Of a stretch of DNA of 64,000 bases, positions 43,200-52,336 are shown piece after piece (the first letter of the stretch is position 1; each line of letters begins with the position of its first letter). The stretch spans positions 124,001-188,000 of the forward strand of contig JANQQL010000031.1 in NCBI GenBank assembly GCA_028289345.1, read 5' to 3'. Source of the DNA: Planctomycetota bacterium (GTDB taxonomy: Bacteria; Planctomycetota; B15-G4; SIAN01). The notes under the pieces are model-generated. The model did not search any database. It was given only the letters and a program-made list of their open reading frames with translations, and was not told the origin of the DNA. Position numbers and translations under genes: made by a program.

Positions 43200-45821
43200 T
43201 CACTCGAACAAGAATGCGATCTCTCGCGAGCCACCCACGTGAGCCGGGCGGGTGATCCCGATAGTGGTGAGGCCGAGTTCGATGCCGGTGAGTCCGGCCG
43301 GGACCAGGATGTCGAACGCTTGGCGACCTTCGCCGTCGAAACCGCCAAAGGCAATGATCTCGAACAAGGGGATCGCATCGACCCGAGTGATCACGAGCGC
43401 CATGGTCGAACTCTCGAGGCCTCCGCAGGTCGTCAAACGAAGAATTTGCCCCGCCGGGAGAGAGGTCGCGTTGGCGAACAGGAGCAACTCCTCTGCCCCA
43501 TGCTCGTAAGCGCCCAGGTCGACCAGACCCTGCACCCGATCGTTGCCTTGGAGATCTTCGCCGAGTTGCTCGGGAAGCACCGAGTCGTCTCCGGCGTCCA
43601 CACACGGAGAGTTCGGACAAAGGAACAGCCGATCGTCGTCATCTCCCGCGATGTCGTTGAAGCCATCGGCGTCCGCGAATCCGGGAACCGCACTGAAGTT
43701 GCCCGCACCGCCCCAAGTTCCGTCGAAGCCTTGCACGCAGCTGAAGTGAACGGTGGGGACGCCTCCAGAGATCTGCGCGACCTGATCAGTCGAGCCATTG
43801 GCCGTGTTTCCCCAAAGGATGGAGTTCTGCACGGTGATCAGAGCCCCGTCTCCGGAATCGAACTGGATCCCCCCACCAAACGTGGTGGCTTGATTCGCAG
43901 CCAACGTGCACTGGGTCAGGAAAGCCTGCGCATCGTCCCCCACTCGCAACCCTCCTCCGCGCTCCGCCGAGTTGCCGTTGAACTCGCAACCTTCCAAGGT
44001 GAGCATTCCCTCGTCCTGATAGATGCCCCCACCGACCAAACCACCTTGGTTGGCAATGAACCGGCAATTCAGGTAGCGCGGATGTCGGTCCCGGGCCGTG
44101 TGATGCGCCCCACCCCCCCCAAGAGTGGCCTGGTTGTTTCGAATCACGCAGTTGCGAATGATTGGGCTGGACGGCGCCACATGAAAGATCCCACCTCCCG
44201 AGTTCGAGATGGATCCGTCCGCGTTTCCTCCCTCGATGACGAATCCATCGAGAACCGTGCCGTCGACAGAGTTGAGGAATTCCACCACGCGGTACGAGTT
44301 GTCACTCGAATCCCCGAGAACTCCGATGTCTCCGGAGAGAATGGTGGGATGCTTTCTCCAGTCGCGCTGGTCGAGGGAAGTCTCGTCCCCTGCAAAGCCC
44401 CCGTACAGTCGGCTCAACCGCTGAAGGGCAAACGACGCGCTTCGCCAGCTGCCACCGTCCGGTCGGTAGGTTCCCTCGGCGACCCAGAGATCGGTGAAGC
44501 CCGGCGCGGGCGTGTCGGCCATGGCGTCGCGGAGTTCCCGGTAGGCGGTGGCCCAGCTCAAGCCGTCTCCTCCCGGTGGGGCATCGGCACGAACGTAACG
44601 CACGGCATCCACAAAAGGCACTCGCTCGTAACACCCCATGTCCACCGTGGGCGATCCCACTCCCGTGTCCGGGATCTCCGGATCGTTCAAGAAGCGACCG
44701 GTCCCGTTCAAGTCCGCCACCACGTCGAAGGGAACCGCATCGTTGCGCCCCGCATCCACGCCGGGCGAGTTCTCCCGCAACACGAAGTTTTGGAAGTAGC
44801 GGTTCATGAACTGCGGTTCCTGATCGGTGGTCGCGACGCCGGCAAACTCCGCAGGAACCGCGCTGTATTCGGCGAACACTGTTCCATCCGAGAGAATGTC
44901 CTCGCCGCGGTTGCCGCGAACGATCGAGTTGATGAGTGTCACACTGGACCCAGCATCCACCTTCAAGCCATCGCCCCCGTTGTCACTCCACTCCTCGTTG
45001 CTGGTAATCGTGCAGTTGATGACCTCCACCGAAGAGCCCACGGCCCCCCCGACACTGATCGCCCCGGCCCCGCTCGGCGCCCGGTTGGCTGCGAACAGGG
45101 AATTGACGATGCGAACGTTCGAGCAATCGTTGAGTCGCAGGGCGCCACCACCAGCACCGGTTCCGGACAGACTGTTGGACTTGAACAGGCAAGAGGTGAT
45201 CGTGACGGGATCACAGGACCGGGCCAGGATTGCGCCGCCCGCCAATTCGGCGTCATTGTTGTCGAACTCGCAGTCGACAAGATTCAATTCGGAATCGGCT
45301 GCAAAGATCGCGCCACCACGCGCCAGCCCCACAAAGTTTCCGTTGAACTCAAACTCGCAGTTCACTGCAGTCAGCTGAGATTCCCGCACTTGAACGGCAG
45401 TGACGCTGCAAAGCTGGACGACACAGTCCCGGAGGATGAGGCCGCGACCAGGCCCCCCACCCACCGAATCCAGGCGAATCAATGACTCGAACCCCGAGCC
45501 CTTGATGAGAAAGTCGCGCAACTCAGGCACGACCCCACCGCCCGGCAAGTCCACGGTGATCATCGGCCCGGGATTGACGGCTCTTTGGGCCAGCACAGCC
45601 TGCTCGAACGCGCCCGACTCAATGGTCACCGCTCGGTCGATCACCAGGGGATCCGAGTACTCCCCCGGTCCGACGACGATGGTGTCTCCGTCAGACGCAG
45701 CGTCAATCGCTTCCTGAATGGTGGCGTACTGAGCGGGAACACTGAGTCCCGCGGCAGAGGCCCTCCCCACGAGACCGAGGGACAGGGAAAGGACTGCCAT
45801 GAGCTTGGGGGAAGTGAACAT
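43200..45821 (-). CDS. Secreted double parallel beta-helix protein
   Basis: An 873-residue protein with a signal peptide (LMAVLSLSLGLVGRASA). The first beta-helix opens with VPAQYATIQEAIDAASDGDTIVV and runs to about residue 390 in repeats of the 'NCTI / NSLF / GGAI' kind, ending AGRNDAVPFDV...VDMGCYER. A second, different helix starts at YVRADAPPGGDGLSWATAYREL and ends CVDAGDDSVLPEQL...VDLGAYEHG. The last 95 residues are a separate beta domain (ALVITRVDAIPL...AGLTGIELGLTTIG). GGAG upstream favours ATG 45821. Such proteins bind or cleave polysaccharide, but no catalytic residues can be assigned. Confidence 0.82.
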   Translation of the reverse strand: MFTSPKLMAVLSLSLGLVGRASAAGLSVPAQYATIQEAIDAASDGDTIVVGPGEYSDPLVIDRAVTIESGAFEQAVLAQRAVNPGPMITVDLPGGGVVPELRDFLIKGSGFESLIRLDSVGGGPGRGLILRDCVVQLCSVTAVQVRESQLTAVNCEFEFNGNFVGLARGGAIFAADSELNLVDCEFDNNDAELAGGAILARSCDPVTITSCLFKSNSLSGTGAGGGALRLNDCSNVRIVNSLFAANRAPSGAGAISVGGAVGSSVEVINCTITSNEEWSDNGGDGLKVDAGSSVTLINSIVRGNRGEDILSDGTVFAEYSAVPAEFAGVATTDQEPQFMNRYFQNFVLRENSPGVDAGRNDAVPFDVVADLNGTGRFLNDPEIPDTGVGSPTVDMGCYERVPFVDAVRYVRADAPPGGDGLSWATAYRELRDAMADTPAPGFTDLWVAEGTYRPDGGSWRSASFALQRLSRLYGGFAGDETSLDQRDWRKHPTILSGDIGVLGDSSDNSYRVVEFLNSVDGTVLDGFVIEGGNADGSISNSGGGIFHVAPSSPIIRNCVIRNNQATLGGGGAHHTARDRHPRYLNCRFIANQGGLVGGGIYQDEGMLTLEGCEFNGNSAERGGGLRVGDDAQAFLTQCTLAANQATTFGGGIQFDSGDGALITVQNSILWGNTANGSTDQVAQISGGVPTVHFSCVQGFDGTWGGAGNFSAVPGFADADGFNDIAGDDDDRLFLCPNSPCVDAGDDSVLPEQLGEDLQGNDRVQGLVDLGAYEHGAEELLLFANATSLPAGQILRLTTCGGLESSTMALVITRVDAIPLFEIIAFGGFDGEGRQAFDILVPAGLTGIELGLTTIGITRPAHVGGSREIAFLFE

Positions 45822-46010
45822 CGAACTCGCTCCGGACGGCGCCTGGAAGGTTTCCAGCGAGCCCAAAGCGGCCCGCTCAGCTTCCATTGCGTGGAGCGAG
45901 CATCGGCCCCCAACCAGAAAAGTCAGACCGGGGCACAAAGAGCGGATTCAGATCACTTCTGGTCGGATCGTCGGTCAGGCGTGTCCACCATCGATTCCGA
46001 CGACCTTTCC

Positions 46011-48032
46011 CTAGTCGTCGTCCTCGGCTTTGAAGCCGGCGCGGATCTCTTCCGCGAGCTTGGCGGGGACGATGTCGTAGTGGGAGTGGGTGAAGGTGTA
46101 GCTGCCTTCGCCGGCGGTCATGGAGCGCAAGTCGGTCGAATAGGTCTGAATCTCGCGCAAGGGAACCTGGGCTTTGATGATCTGCAAAGTGCCCACGGTG
46201 TCCATGCCTTGGATACGACCGCGGCGGGAATTCAGGTCGCCGGTGATGTCGCCCATGGCGCTCGCGGGCACTTCCACCTCGAGATCGACCATCGGTTCGA
46301 GCAAAGCCGGCTTGGCCTTCAGGAATGCGTCCCGGAATGCCTTGGAACCAGCGCTCTTGAAGGAAGTCTCGTTGGAGTCCACCGGGTGGTGCTTGCCGTC
46401 GTAGACCTCGACCCGGACGTCGACGACCGGGTAGCCAGCGAACACGCCGCCTTCGAGAGAGGCGACGATGCCCTTCTCCACCGCGGGCATGAAGTTCTTC
46501 GGAATGGAACCACCGACCACCTTGTCTTCGAACTGGAAGCCTTCGCCTCGTTCGGTGGCGGCAACGCGTAGGTAGACCTCGCCGAACTGTCCCGCACCAC
46601 CGGTCTGCTTCTTGTGCCGATGATGACCTTCGGCAGCCCCGAGGATGGTTTCCTTGAGCGGCACCCGGGGCGTCTTGGTGTCCACCTCGACCCCGAACTG
46701 TTCCTTGAGTCGCTTCAAGATCGTGTCGAGATGCAGATTGGTGATGCCGGAGGCGACCAGTTCGTGAGTCGTCGCATCGCGGTCGACCAGGAAGGTCAGG
46801 TCTTCGCTGGCGAGCTTCTTCAAAGCCGTCGCCAGTTTCTGTTCCTCACCACGGGCCTTAGGCTCGAGTGCCAATGAGACCATCGGCGGCGGCACCTTGA
46901 CCGGCGCGAGGTGGACCACGTCCCCTTCACACAGGGTGTCGCCGGTCTCGAGACTCTCGACCTTGGCGATCGCAGCGATGTCTCCGGCACCGACTTCGCT
47001 GATCCCTTCGTGTTCCTTGCCCTGCACACTCAAGAGATTCTGCAGACGCTCGGCCTTGCCGGTTCGGGCAAGGGTCAAGGAGGAGTCGGCGGCGAGCTTG
47101 CCGGACCACACGCGCAAGTAGGACAGCTTGCCCACGTACGGGTCGGTGACAGTCTTGAAGATCTGGATGCAGGTTGAACCGTGCTCCGGCGTGACCATGA
47201 TCTCGTCGCCGTCTTCGGCTCCCTGACGACCGGGACGTCCCTTGGCCGCCGCGGGAGACGGTGCATAGTCGATCAAGAAGTCGAGCACCTCTTCCACGCC
47301 GAGTTCCTTGGCCGCGGCACTGCAAACCACGGGGACCACGTCCCCGCTGGTGACGGCCTTGGAAAGCAGACAACGCAGCTCTTCCTCAGCGACTTCGCCT
47401 TCTTCCAAGTACTTTTCCATGGCCGCTTCGTCGGTTTCGACCACGGTCTCGATGAGCGCGCCGCGCTGCTCTTCCATTCCCGCCGCCGCGCTGGCATCGA
47501 GCAACGACACCGGCTTCGAGAAGCTCGGCCCCTCGGCGTCCGGCACGAACACGTTGACACATTCCGTGCCGAACAAGGACTGGACCGACTCCATGGTCGC
47601 TTCCAGGTTGGCCTGGTCCGCGTCCATGCGATTGATCACCACGATTCGCGCCAATCCTAGATCCTTGGCGGCATGGTAAAGGCGCCGGGTGCTGGCACTG
47701 ATGGTGCCGCTGGAATCGACCACCACGATGGCAGTGTCCACTCCTGCCAGCGCCACGCTGGCTTCCCCCACGAAATCCGAGTAGCCCGGGGTGTCCAGCA
47801 AGTTGACCTTGTGGCCCCTGTGCTCGAGGCTCAGCAGGGTCATGTAAAGGGAGTGCTTGGTTTCCTTCTCTTCCGCGGTGAAGTCCGAAAGGCTGGAGCC
47901 GTCGTCGACCTTGCCGAAGCGGCTGGCGGTGCCGGACTTGAACAGGAAGGCGTCGACCAGAGTGGTCTTTCCCGCTCCACCTGCCCCGATGACAGCGAAG
48001 TTTCGGATCTTGTCCGTTGCTGGTGCGGCCAT
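46011..48032 (-). CDS. Elongation factor G-like GTPase (FusA paralogue)
   Basis: A 673-residue protein with the EF-G domain order (G, II, III, IV, V). G1 is GAGGAGKTT instead of the usual GHxDxGKTT, G3 is DTPGYSDF, and G4 is NRMD instead of NKMD. Domain IV contains GGAGQFGEVYLRV, and domain V ends with SYTFTHSHYDIVP. This is the EF-G-like branch found as a second copy in many bacteria (Thermus TTHA1498 type), whose GTPase activity and ribosome role differ from housekeeping EF-G. Start ATG 48032 has GGGGGAA upstream. No rpsL/rpsG/tuf neighbours are present, which also argues for a paralogue. Confidence 0.88.
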   Translation of the reverse strand: MAAPATDKIRNFAVIGAGGAGKTTLVDAFLFKSGTASRFGKVDDGSSLSDFTAEEKETKHSLYMTLLSLEHRGHKVNLLDTPGYSDFVGEASVALAGVDTAIVVVDSSGTISASTRRLYHAAKDLGLARIVVINRMDADQANLEATMESVQSLFGTECVNVFVPDAEGPSFSKPVSLLDASAAAGMEEQRGALIETVVETDEAAMEKYLEEGEVAEEELRCLLSKAVTSGDVVPVVCSAAAKELGVEEVLDFLIDYAPSPAAAKGRPGRQGAEDGDEIMVTPEHGSTCIQIFKTVTDPYVGKLSYLRVWSGKLAADSSLTLARTGKAERLQNLLSVQGKEHEGISEVGAGDIAAIAKVESLETGDTLCEGDVVHLAPVKVPPPMVSLALEPKARGEEQKLATALKKLASEDLTFLVDRDATTHELVASGITNLHLDTILKRLKEQFGVEVDTKTPRVPLKETILGAAEGHHRHKKQTGGAGQFGEVYLRVAATERGEGFQFEDKVVGGSIPKNFMPAVEKGIVASLEGGVFAGYPVVDVRVEVYDGKHHPVDSNETSFKSAGSKAFRDAFLKAKPALLEPMVDLEVEVPASAMGDITGDLNSRRGRIQGMDTVGTLQIIKAQVPLREIQTYSTDLRSMTAGEGSYTFTHSHYDIVPAKLAEEIRAGFKAEDDD

Positions 48033-48306
48033 GAGTTCCCCCGAACGCGTGAAGTAGGCGGGTCGCAGCCCTCCGCGCGAATTCGGCAACCCTTCGCCGG
48101 GGGCCAATTAAGGAGGAACACTCCAGCAATTGCCCCGGGGGGATTCAAGCGTGCGTTGCCGGGGAGCGGGCGAATCCGGCCCCACCCAAGGGCCCGCGAG
48201 TGCCCCCAAGCAGACGGCGACCGCGCGAACCAGCCTGCGGCAGGTCCCGGCAGGACGGCTCTCGCCGAATCTCGCGGACGCGGACTGCTTCAAGAAAGCA
48301 GGCTTC

Positions 48307-49215
48307 CTAACCGAGCAGGATCGAGCGCACGAAACCCGGCCAGGTCTCCAGGAAGAACGTCATGATTTCGCGGCGACCGATCAGCACCAGGAGCACGCCG
48401 AGGGACAGGTACGGGCCGAATGCGATGTAGCGCTCGCCGGTGAGGGCACGGTGAATCAGTCCGCCAATGGCTCCGGTCACGCAGCCGAGGAAAAACACCA
48501 GGAGCACTCCGTCCGCGCCGAGCAACGCCCCCACCATCCCCATGTACTTCACGTCCCCGAGGCCCATGGCCTCTTTGCGAAACGCCAGGCTCCCGAGCCA
48601 GCCAACCATCAACACCACCAGGATTCCGCAGGCAAGGCCCGCGAAAGAAGCGGTCAGGGCGGCCAAGTGGCGCTCCCAACCCAGGTTCCCGGCGAGCTTC
48701 AGGTACACCCAGCTTTCGTCGTGGATGAGCGGCGCCGCCACAGACAAGATCAAGCCAAGCGCCATCCCGGGCCAGGTGATCTCGTCCGGAATGATCTTGA
48801 AGTCCAGATCGATGTAGGTGACCACCAGACACACGGCAGCAAGCAATAAGCCGGTGCCCAGCACGATCGTCGATTCCAGGCTCTTGCCGAGACCTTCTTG
48901 GAAGGCCATCGGGTGCTGGCTGAGAAAGCGGTAGCCAAAGAAGGCGAACAGCAAAGCCGCCAGGACCTCCACGACCACATAGCGAGATGGAATGGAGATC
49001 TTGCAGCCACGGCAGCGGCCACCGAGCAATAGCCAGCCGAGGATTGGCAGGTTTTCGTACCAGGGGAGGGTGCGCTCGCACTGCGGGCAGAACGAGCGAA
49101 GAGGCCGAAACACCGACATGCCTTCTCGAGGCAATCGGTAGATGGCGACGTTCAGGAACGATCCGATGACCGCTCCGAACACTCCGAGCACCCAAGCCAG
49201 CGCGAACTCCGCCAC
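48307..49215 (-). CDS. pilD: Prepilin peptidase / N-methyltransferase (PilD)
   Basis: A 302-residue membrane protease that cleaves prepilins before Phe1 and methylates the new N-terminus. FGAVIGSFLNVAIYRLP opens the protein, CPQCERTLPWYENLPILGWLLLGGRCRGCK is the zinc-binding cysteine loop. The two catalytic aspartates sit in YIDLDFKIIPDEIT and MGLGDVKYMGMVGA. About seven membrane segments follow. GTG 49215 is preferred because AAGGGG lies eight bases upstream and the membrane helix begins there. The pilins at 36.9-38.5 kb are its likely substrates. Confidence 0.94.
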   Translation of the reverse strand: MAEFALAWVLGVFGAVIGSFLNVAIYRLPREGMSVFRPLRSFCPQCERTLPWYENLPILGWLLLGGRCRGCKISIPSRYVVVEVLAALLFAFFGYRFLSQHPMAFQEGLGKSLESTIVLGTGLLLAAVCLVVTYIDLDFKIIPDEITWPGMALGLILSVAAPLIHDESWVYLKLAGNLGWERHLAALTASFAGLACGILVVLMVGWLGSLAFRKEAMGLGDVKYMGMVGALLGADGVLLVFFLGCVTGAIGGLIHRALTGERYIAFGPYLSLGVLLVLIGRREIMTFFLETWPGFVRSILLG

Positions 49216-49380
49216 GACATGTCCCCTTCCGCTCGCGAGTCGGGCCCGGTGGGGCACCCCTCTCGCCGATCCCCTCGCCCGTCGGACTCCCGGATCGGGA
49301 AGCCCTCCAGGGAATCTACCTTGCCATTTCTCCCTCTTCGGTCGAAGAGGCGATCCGGCCGTCGGGGTTGGTGCGAAACT

Positions 49381-50193
49381 TCATCGGATGCGCAGGCGCA
49401 GGAACGGTTCCGGATCCTCCAGGGACAGTGCGTGTCCCCCCAGATCCCGAAGGAATCGCGGGTCCAGGCGAATCCAATAGTCACCGGCTGGCTCCAGCTC
49501 GGCGGGCAATCCCCCGCGCGGAGTCAGACGAACCACCGCCCGCGACTGGTTCTCGACCAACTCGAAATCCAGGAGCGGGTCCTCTTCCGGATGCAGCGAA
49601 CGAGACCAGGGACCGCCGAGACGGAATTCAGCCTTGGCCAGCTCGCGCGGATCGACGGATTCCGAGAACCGAAGGGTGGCCGCGTCCGCCTGCCAATCCA
49701 CCTTCTTTCCAGAAAGTCCAGTGAGTCGGGGACCGATCTGAGGACTCGGATCCACGAACACCGGATTGCCCGCAGAAAGTGCGGGAGTCTGAAACTCGTA
49801 GACGGCGGGCCGCTCGAGTCCACTGCCGTCTCGTGCGCGCACACTGCGGACTCGCGGCAGCGCCATGACTTCGGCGCGGTATCGAGAACTCGGGATCAAA
49901 CCAGCATCGCTGAGGTCGGCACGAAGTGGGATCTGAGGCTCGAAACGCACCCGGCGATCCTCCACGAAGAATTGGCCGGGGGCCAGACTGCCATCCTCCA
50001 ACCTGACGATGCGAAACGCCCCGCTCCCCACGGAACCGGGGGCGACGGGACGGTTGAACTCCCAGACCAAGGGCCGGTTGACCGGGACACTCGCGCCGTC
50101 GGCGACGTCGAATGACAGCAACTCGAACGGCGTGGGCGCACAGGTAGCGAGAGTGGCCAAGATGCCGAGCCATCCCGCGCGAGGCGCTCTCAA
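49381..50193 (-). CDS. Ig-like domain lipoprotein
   Basis: A 270-residue protein with the signal MRAPRAGWLGILATLATC and a likely lipidated cysteine at residue 18. Two Ig-like (SbsA-type) units follow: VADGASVPVNRPLVWEFNRPV near residue 30 and DAATLRFSESVDPRELAKAEF near residue 170. It shares this domain type with the large lipoprotein at 30732. The stop of coaX overlaps its ATG by four bases, so it is cotranscribed with coaX and the GspC-like gene. A role in the envelope is likely; nothing more specific can be read. Confidence 0.75.
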   Translation of the reverse strand: MRAPRAGWLGILATLATCAPTPFELLSFDVADGASVPVNRPLVWEFNRPVAPGSVGSGAFRIVRLEDGSLAPGQFFVEDRRVRFEPQIPLRADLSDAGLIPSSRYRAEVMALPRVRSVRARDGSGLERPAVYEFQTPALSAGNPVFVDPSPQIGPRLTGLSGKKVDWQADAATLRFSESVDPRELAKAEFRLGGPWSRSLHPEEDPLLDFELVENQSRAVVRLTPRGGLPAELEPAGDYWIRLDPRFLRDLGGHALSLEDPEPFLRLRIR

Positions 50194-51002
50194 GACGTTT
50201 CCTCGAGTGCCGCGGCGAGGAATCCACGAGCGACCAACACCGGATCATGAACCAACTCGTGGCGACTGCGTTGCCGAAACCAGGCCGCGTCACCCCCCGT
50301 CACCCACATCGAACAGGGACCCGTCGACGCCTGCAGGTCCTCGATAAGGCGATCGACCAAACCCGGAAGACCGGCATCGATGCCGTGACGGATGGCTTCG
50401 CTGGTGTCCTTTCCAGGGAGATGACAAGGTGCGTGAGCTGGGTCCATTTCGATCCGCGGCAGACGGTCGGTGCCCTGTCGAAGAGCGTCGGCGCACAGCT
50501 GCAATCCAGGAACGATCGCCCCGCCTTGAAACGAGCCGTCGCCATCGACCCAGTCCACGGTGATCGCGGTGCCGAGGTCGACGACGATGTTGGCGACGCG
50601 AGTCATCTGGAACGCCGCAAGACATCCGGCCAATCGGTCCACGCCCACGGTTTCTCCGTGGCGCACGCCCAGCTTCATGGGGAACCGATCTCCGCGAAAG
50701 TAGCCATGGCAAGGCGACCTCCCCGCGGACCGCAATCGCTCGAGCAGTCGGGTTCCCGCAGAATGCACGCTCCCGACCACCCAAAGGTCCGCGGCGGTTG
50801 AGGGACCGGCGTCGAGCAACGTGGGGGAATCCGGGTCTTCGGCGTGAGAGACGGTTCTCGTGGCCTGGACCGACGCCCCCACGTCATTGGTGGAGAATGT
50901 CACCTCGGTCACCGTGGTGTTGCCGACATCGAACACAAGAGAAGGCAAGAGGCGCGCCCCGATGGAGTTGCAAGAACACGGGCCGGCGGGAGCCGGCGCC
51001 AC
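50190..51002 (-). CDS. coaX: Type III pantothenate kinase
   Basis: A 270-residue ASKHA-fold kinase that phosphorylates pantothenate in coenzyme A synthesis. VFDVGNTTVTEV (near residue 23) is the phosphate loop, GVDRLAG is the pantothenate site, and VVDLGTAITVDWVD is the second nucleotide motif; GGAIVPGLQLCADAL follows. The start is uncertain: GTG 51002 gives an N-terminal extension of about 20 residues, while homologues begin close to VFDVGNT, so TTG 50948 is possible. It is flanked by a PDZ gene (three-base gap) and an Ig lipoprotein (four-base overlap). Confidence 0.9.
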   Translation of the reverse strand: MAPAPAGPCSCNSIGARLLPSLVFDVGNTTVTEVTFSTNDVGASVQATRTVSHAEDPDSPTLLDAGPSTAADLWVVGSVHSAGTRLLERLRSAGRSPCHGYFRGDRFPMKLGVRHGETVGVDRLAGCLAAFQMTRVANIVVDLGTAITVDWVDGDGSFQGGAIVPGLQLCADALRQGTDRLPRIEMDPAHAPCHLPGKDTSEAIRHGIDAGLPGLVDRLIEDLQASTGPCSMWVTGGDAAWFRQRSRHELVHDPVLVARGFLAAALEETS

Positions 51003-51005
51003 GAA

Positions 51006-52046
51006 TCACTCGTCGTCTTCGGGAGGATAGAACACTTTGGTGATGGGCTTGCCGAGTCGCTGGATGACGACTTCGTACTTCGGCTCGTCCGGATTCTGGC
51101 GAACGTAGTTGATCGCCTGGGACTTGGAGCTCACCGGCGTGCCGTTGATAGAGATCAACACATCTCCGCCCTGCACGCCATAGGTTCGGCTGACTTCCGG
51201 ACGCACGGTCCGGATCACCACTTCGGAGTCGCCCTTGCCCCGCTTCTGATTGCTGGCGCGAACCATCGAACCCAGATCGAACTGCTGGTTGCCGAAGCGG
51301 CTCTGCACGTTACGGCCGATCAGGAAATGATCCTTGCCCAGCTCTTTGAGCTCGACCGTGTCATCGCTGCCACGGTACTTGGCGAGAGCTTCCTGCTCGC
51401 GATCGCTGAGGTTCGAACTGGCGGCGTCCTTCTCTTCCTTCTTCTCGGCAAGGTGGGAGCCCCCCACCGCTGGACGCAAGGTGACTTCTTCGCCGCCCCA
51501 GGAGAACACCACGGCATCCGGATCAATCCGCAGCACCTCACCGAACCCGGGTTCTTCGTCGTGGGGGAACTTGAGCTTGCTACCGGGACCCAACAGGTAC
51601 TCGTCCACGCTGACGATCGGTTCGTCGTCTTGATACTGCACGGCGACCAGGCCGTCGCCGCGGGAGGAGTACATGATGTTGGAGACCAGGAGGATGTCTT
51701 CGAGGGGGTCGAGCCTGCGCTCGACTGGTGTCGGTTCGACTTCGTCCGGTTCCGGCGGCTTCGGCGGATCGGGGATGTGTCCATTCAGCGGACTCTCCCA
51801 CATGCGCGTGTAGTGGGAATGAGGCTTCTTGTCATCCTGGGTCGGCGTCGACTCTTCGCTGGATTCGAACCCGCCCTCGATGATCGCGATGTAGGTGGAC
51901 TGGGGCTTGGGGTGGAAGTCGCCGCGCCGCCAGGATTCGAACATGAACATGGCCTTCAGGCCGGCGGCGCCAAACACGGCGATCACTCCCAGCCAGAGCA
52001 GGATCTTCAGCTTCCTGACGTTCATGCTGCCCAAGGACAAGGCCAC
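51006..52046 (-). CDS. GspC/PulC-like inner-membrane protein with PDZ domain
   Basis: A 346-residue protein. It has one N-terminal membrane segment (ILLWLGVIAVFGAAGLKAMF), then a Pro/Glu-rich linker, and a strand-rich homology region (about 110-225) containing DPLEDILLVSNIMYSS and DEPGFGEVLRI. A C-terminal PDZ domain (about 265-340) has TYGVQGGDVLISINGTPVSS. This is the layout of GspC, which links the inner-membrane platform to the secretin. The GTG start at 52046 has GGGAG seven bases upstream; ATG 52025 has no ribosome site. Its secretin partner is probably the one at 2703. Confidence 0.75.
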   Translation of the reverse strand: MALSLGSMNVRKLKILLWLGVIAVFGAAGLKAMFMFESWRRGDFHPKPQSTYIAIIEGGFESSEESTPTQDDKKPHSHYTRMWESPLNGHIPDPPKPPEPDEVEPTPVERRLDPLEDILLVSNIMYSSRGDGLVAVQYQDDEPIVSVDEYLLGPGSKLKFPHDEEPGFGEVLRIDPDAVVFSWGGEEVTLRPAVGGSHLAEKKEEKDAASSNLSDREQEALAKYRGSDDTVELKELGKDHFLIGRNVQSRFGNQQFDLGSMVRASNQKRGKGDSEVVIRTVRPEVSRTYGVQGGDVLISINGTPVSSKSQAINYVRQNPDEPKYEVVIQRLGKPITKVFYPPEDDE

Positions 52047-52310
52047 GGGTCGCTCCCTTGGAATCGAGTTCGGAGAAACGGCGGAGTATAGGACCGCGCG
52101 GGAACGGGTCCAGCGAGCGCGCCAGCGTTCCCGAACACGTGGTTTGGACGGCGAGCTGCGGCCGATCTTCCCAGGGAATCAGGGAGCCGCCGAGGGAACC
52201 CTTCCTCCTCGGCTACTCCGCGAACCGGGGCCGGACTTTCGCCACTCCGGATTTCGCGGGTCCGGAGGACCGGTTCGAATCGTTGCCGAACAGCGGAGCC
52301 TGGCCGATTC

Positions 52311-52325
52311 CCCGCCGAAGGCGGG
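52311..52325. other. Short hairpin after the second PilT-type gene
   Basis: CCCGCC-GAA-GGCGGG forms a tight 6-bp stem 11 bases downstream of the PilT-like stop. No T-run follows on the minus strand, so termination is doubtful. The rest of the 290-base spacer (52047-52336) shows no gene. Confidence 0.35.
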
Positions 52326-52336
52326 TCGATCGAAGC

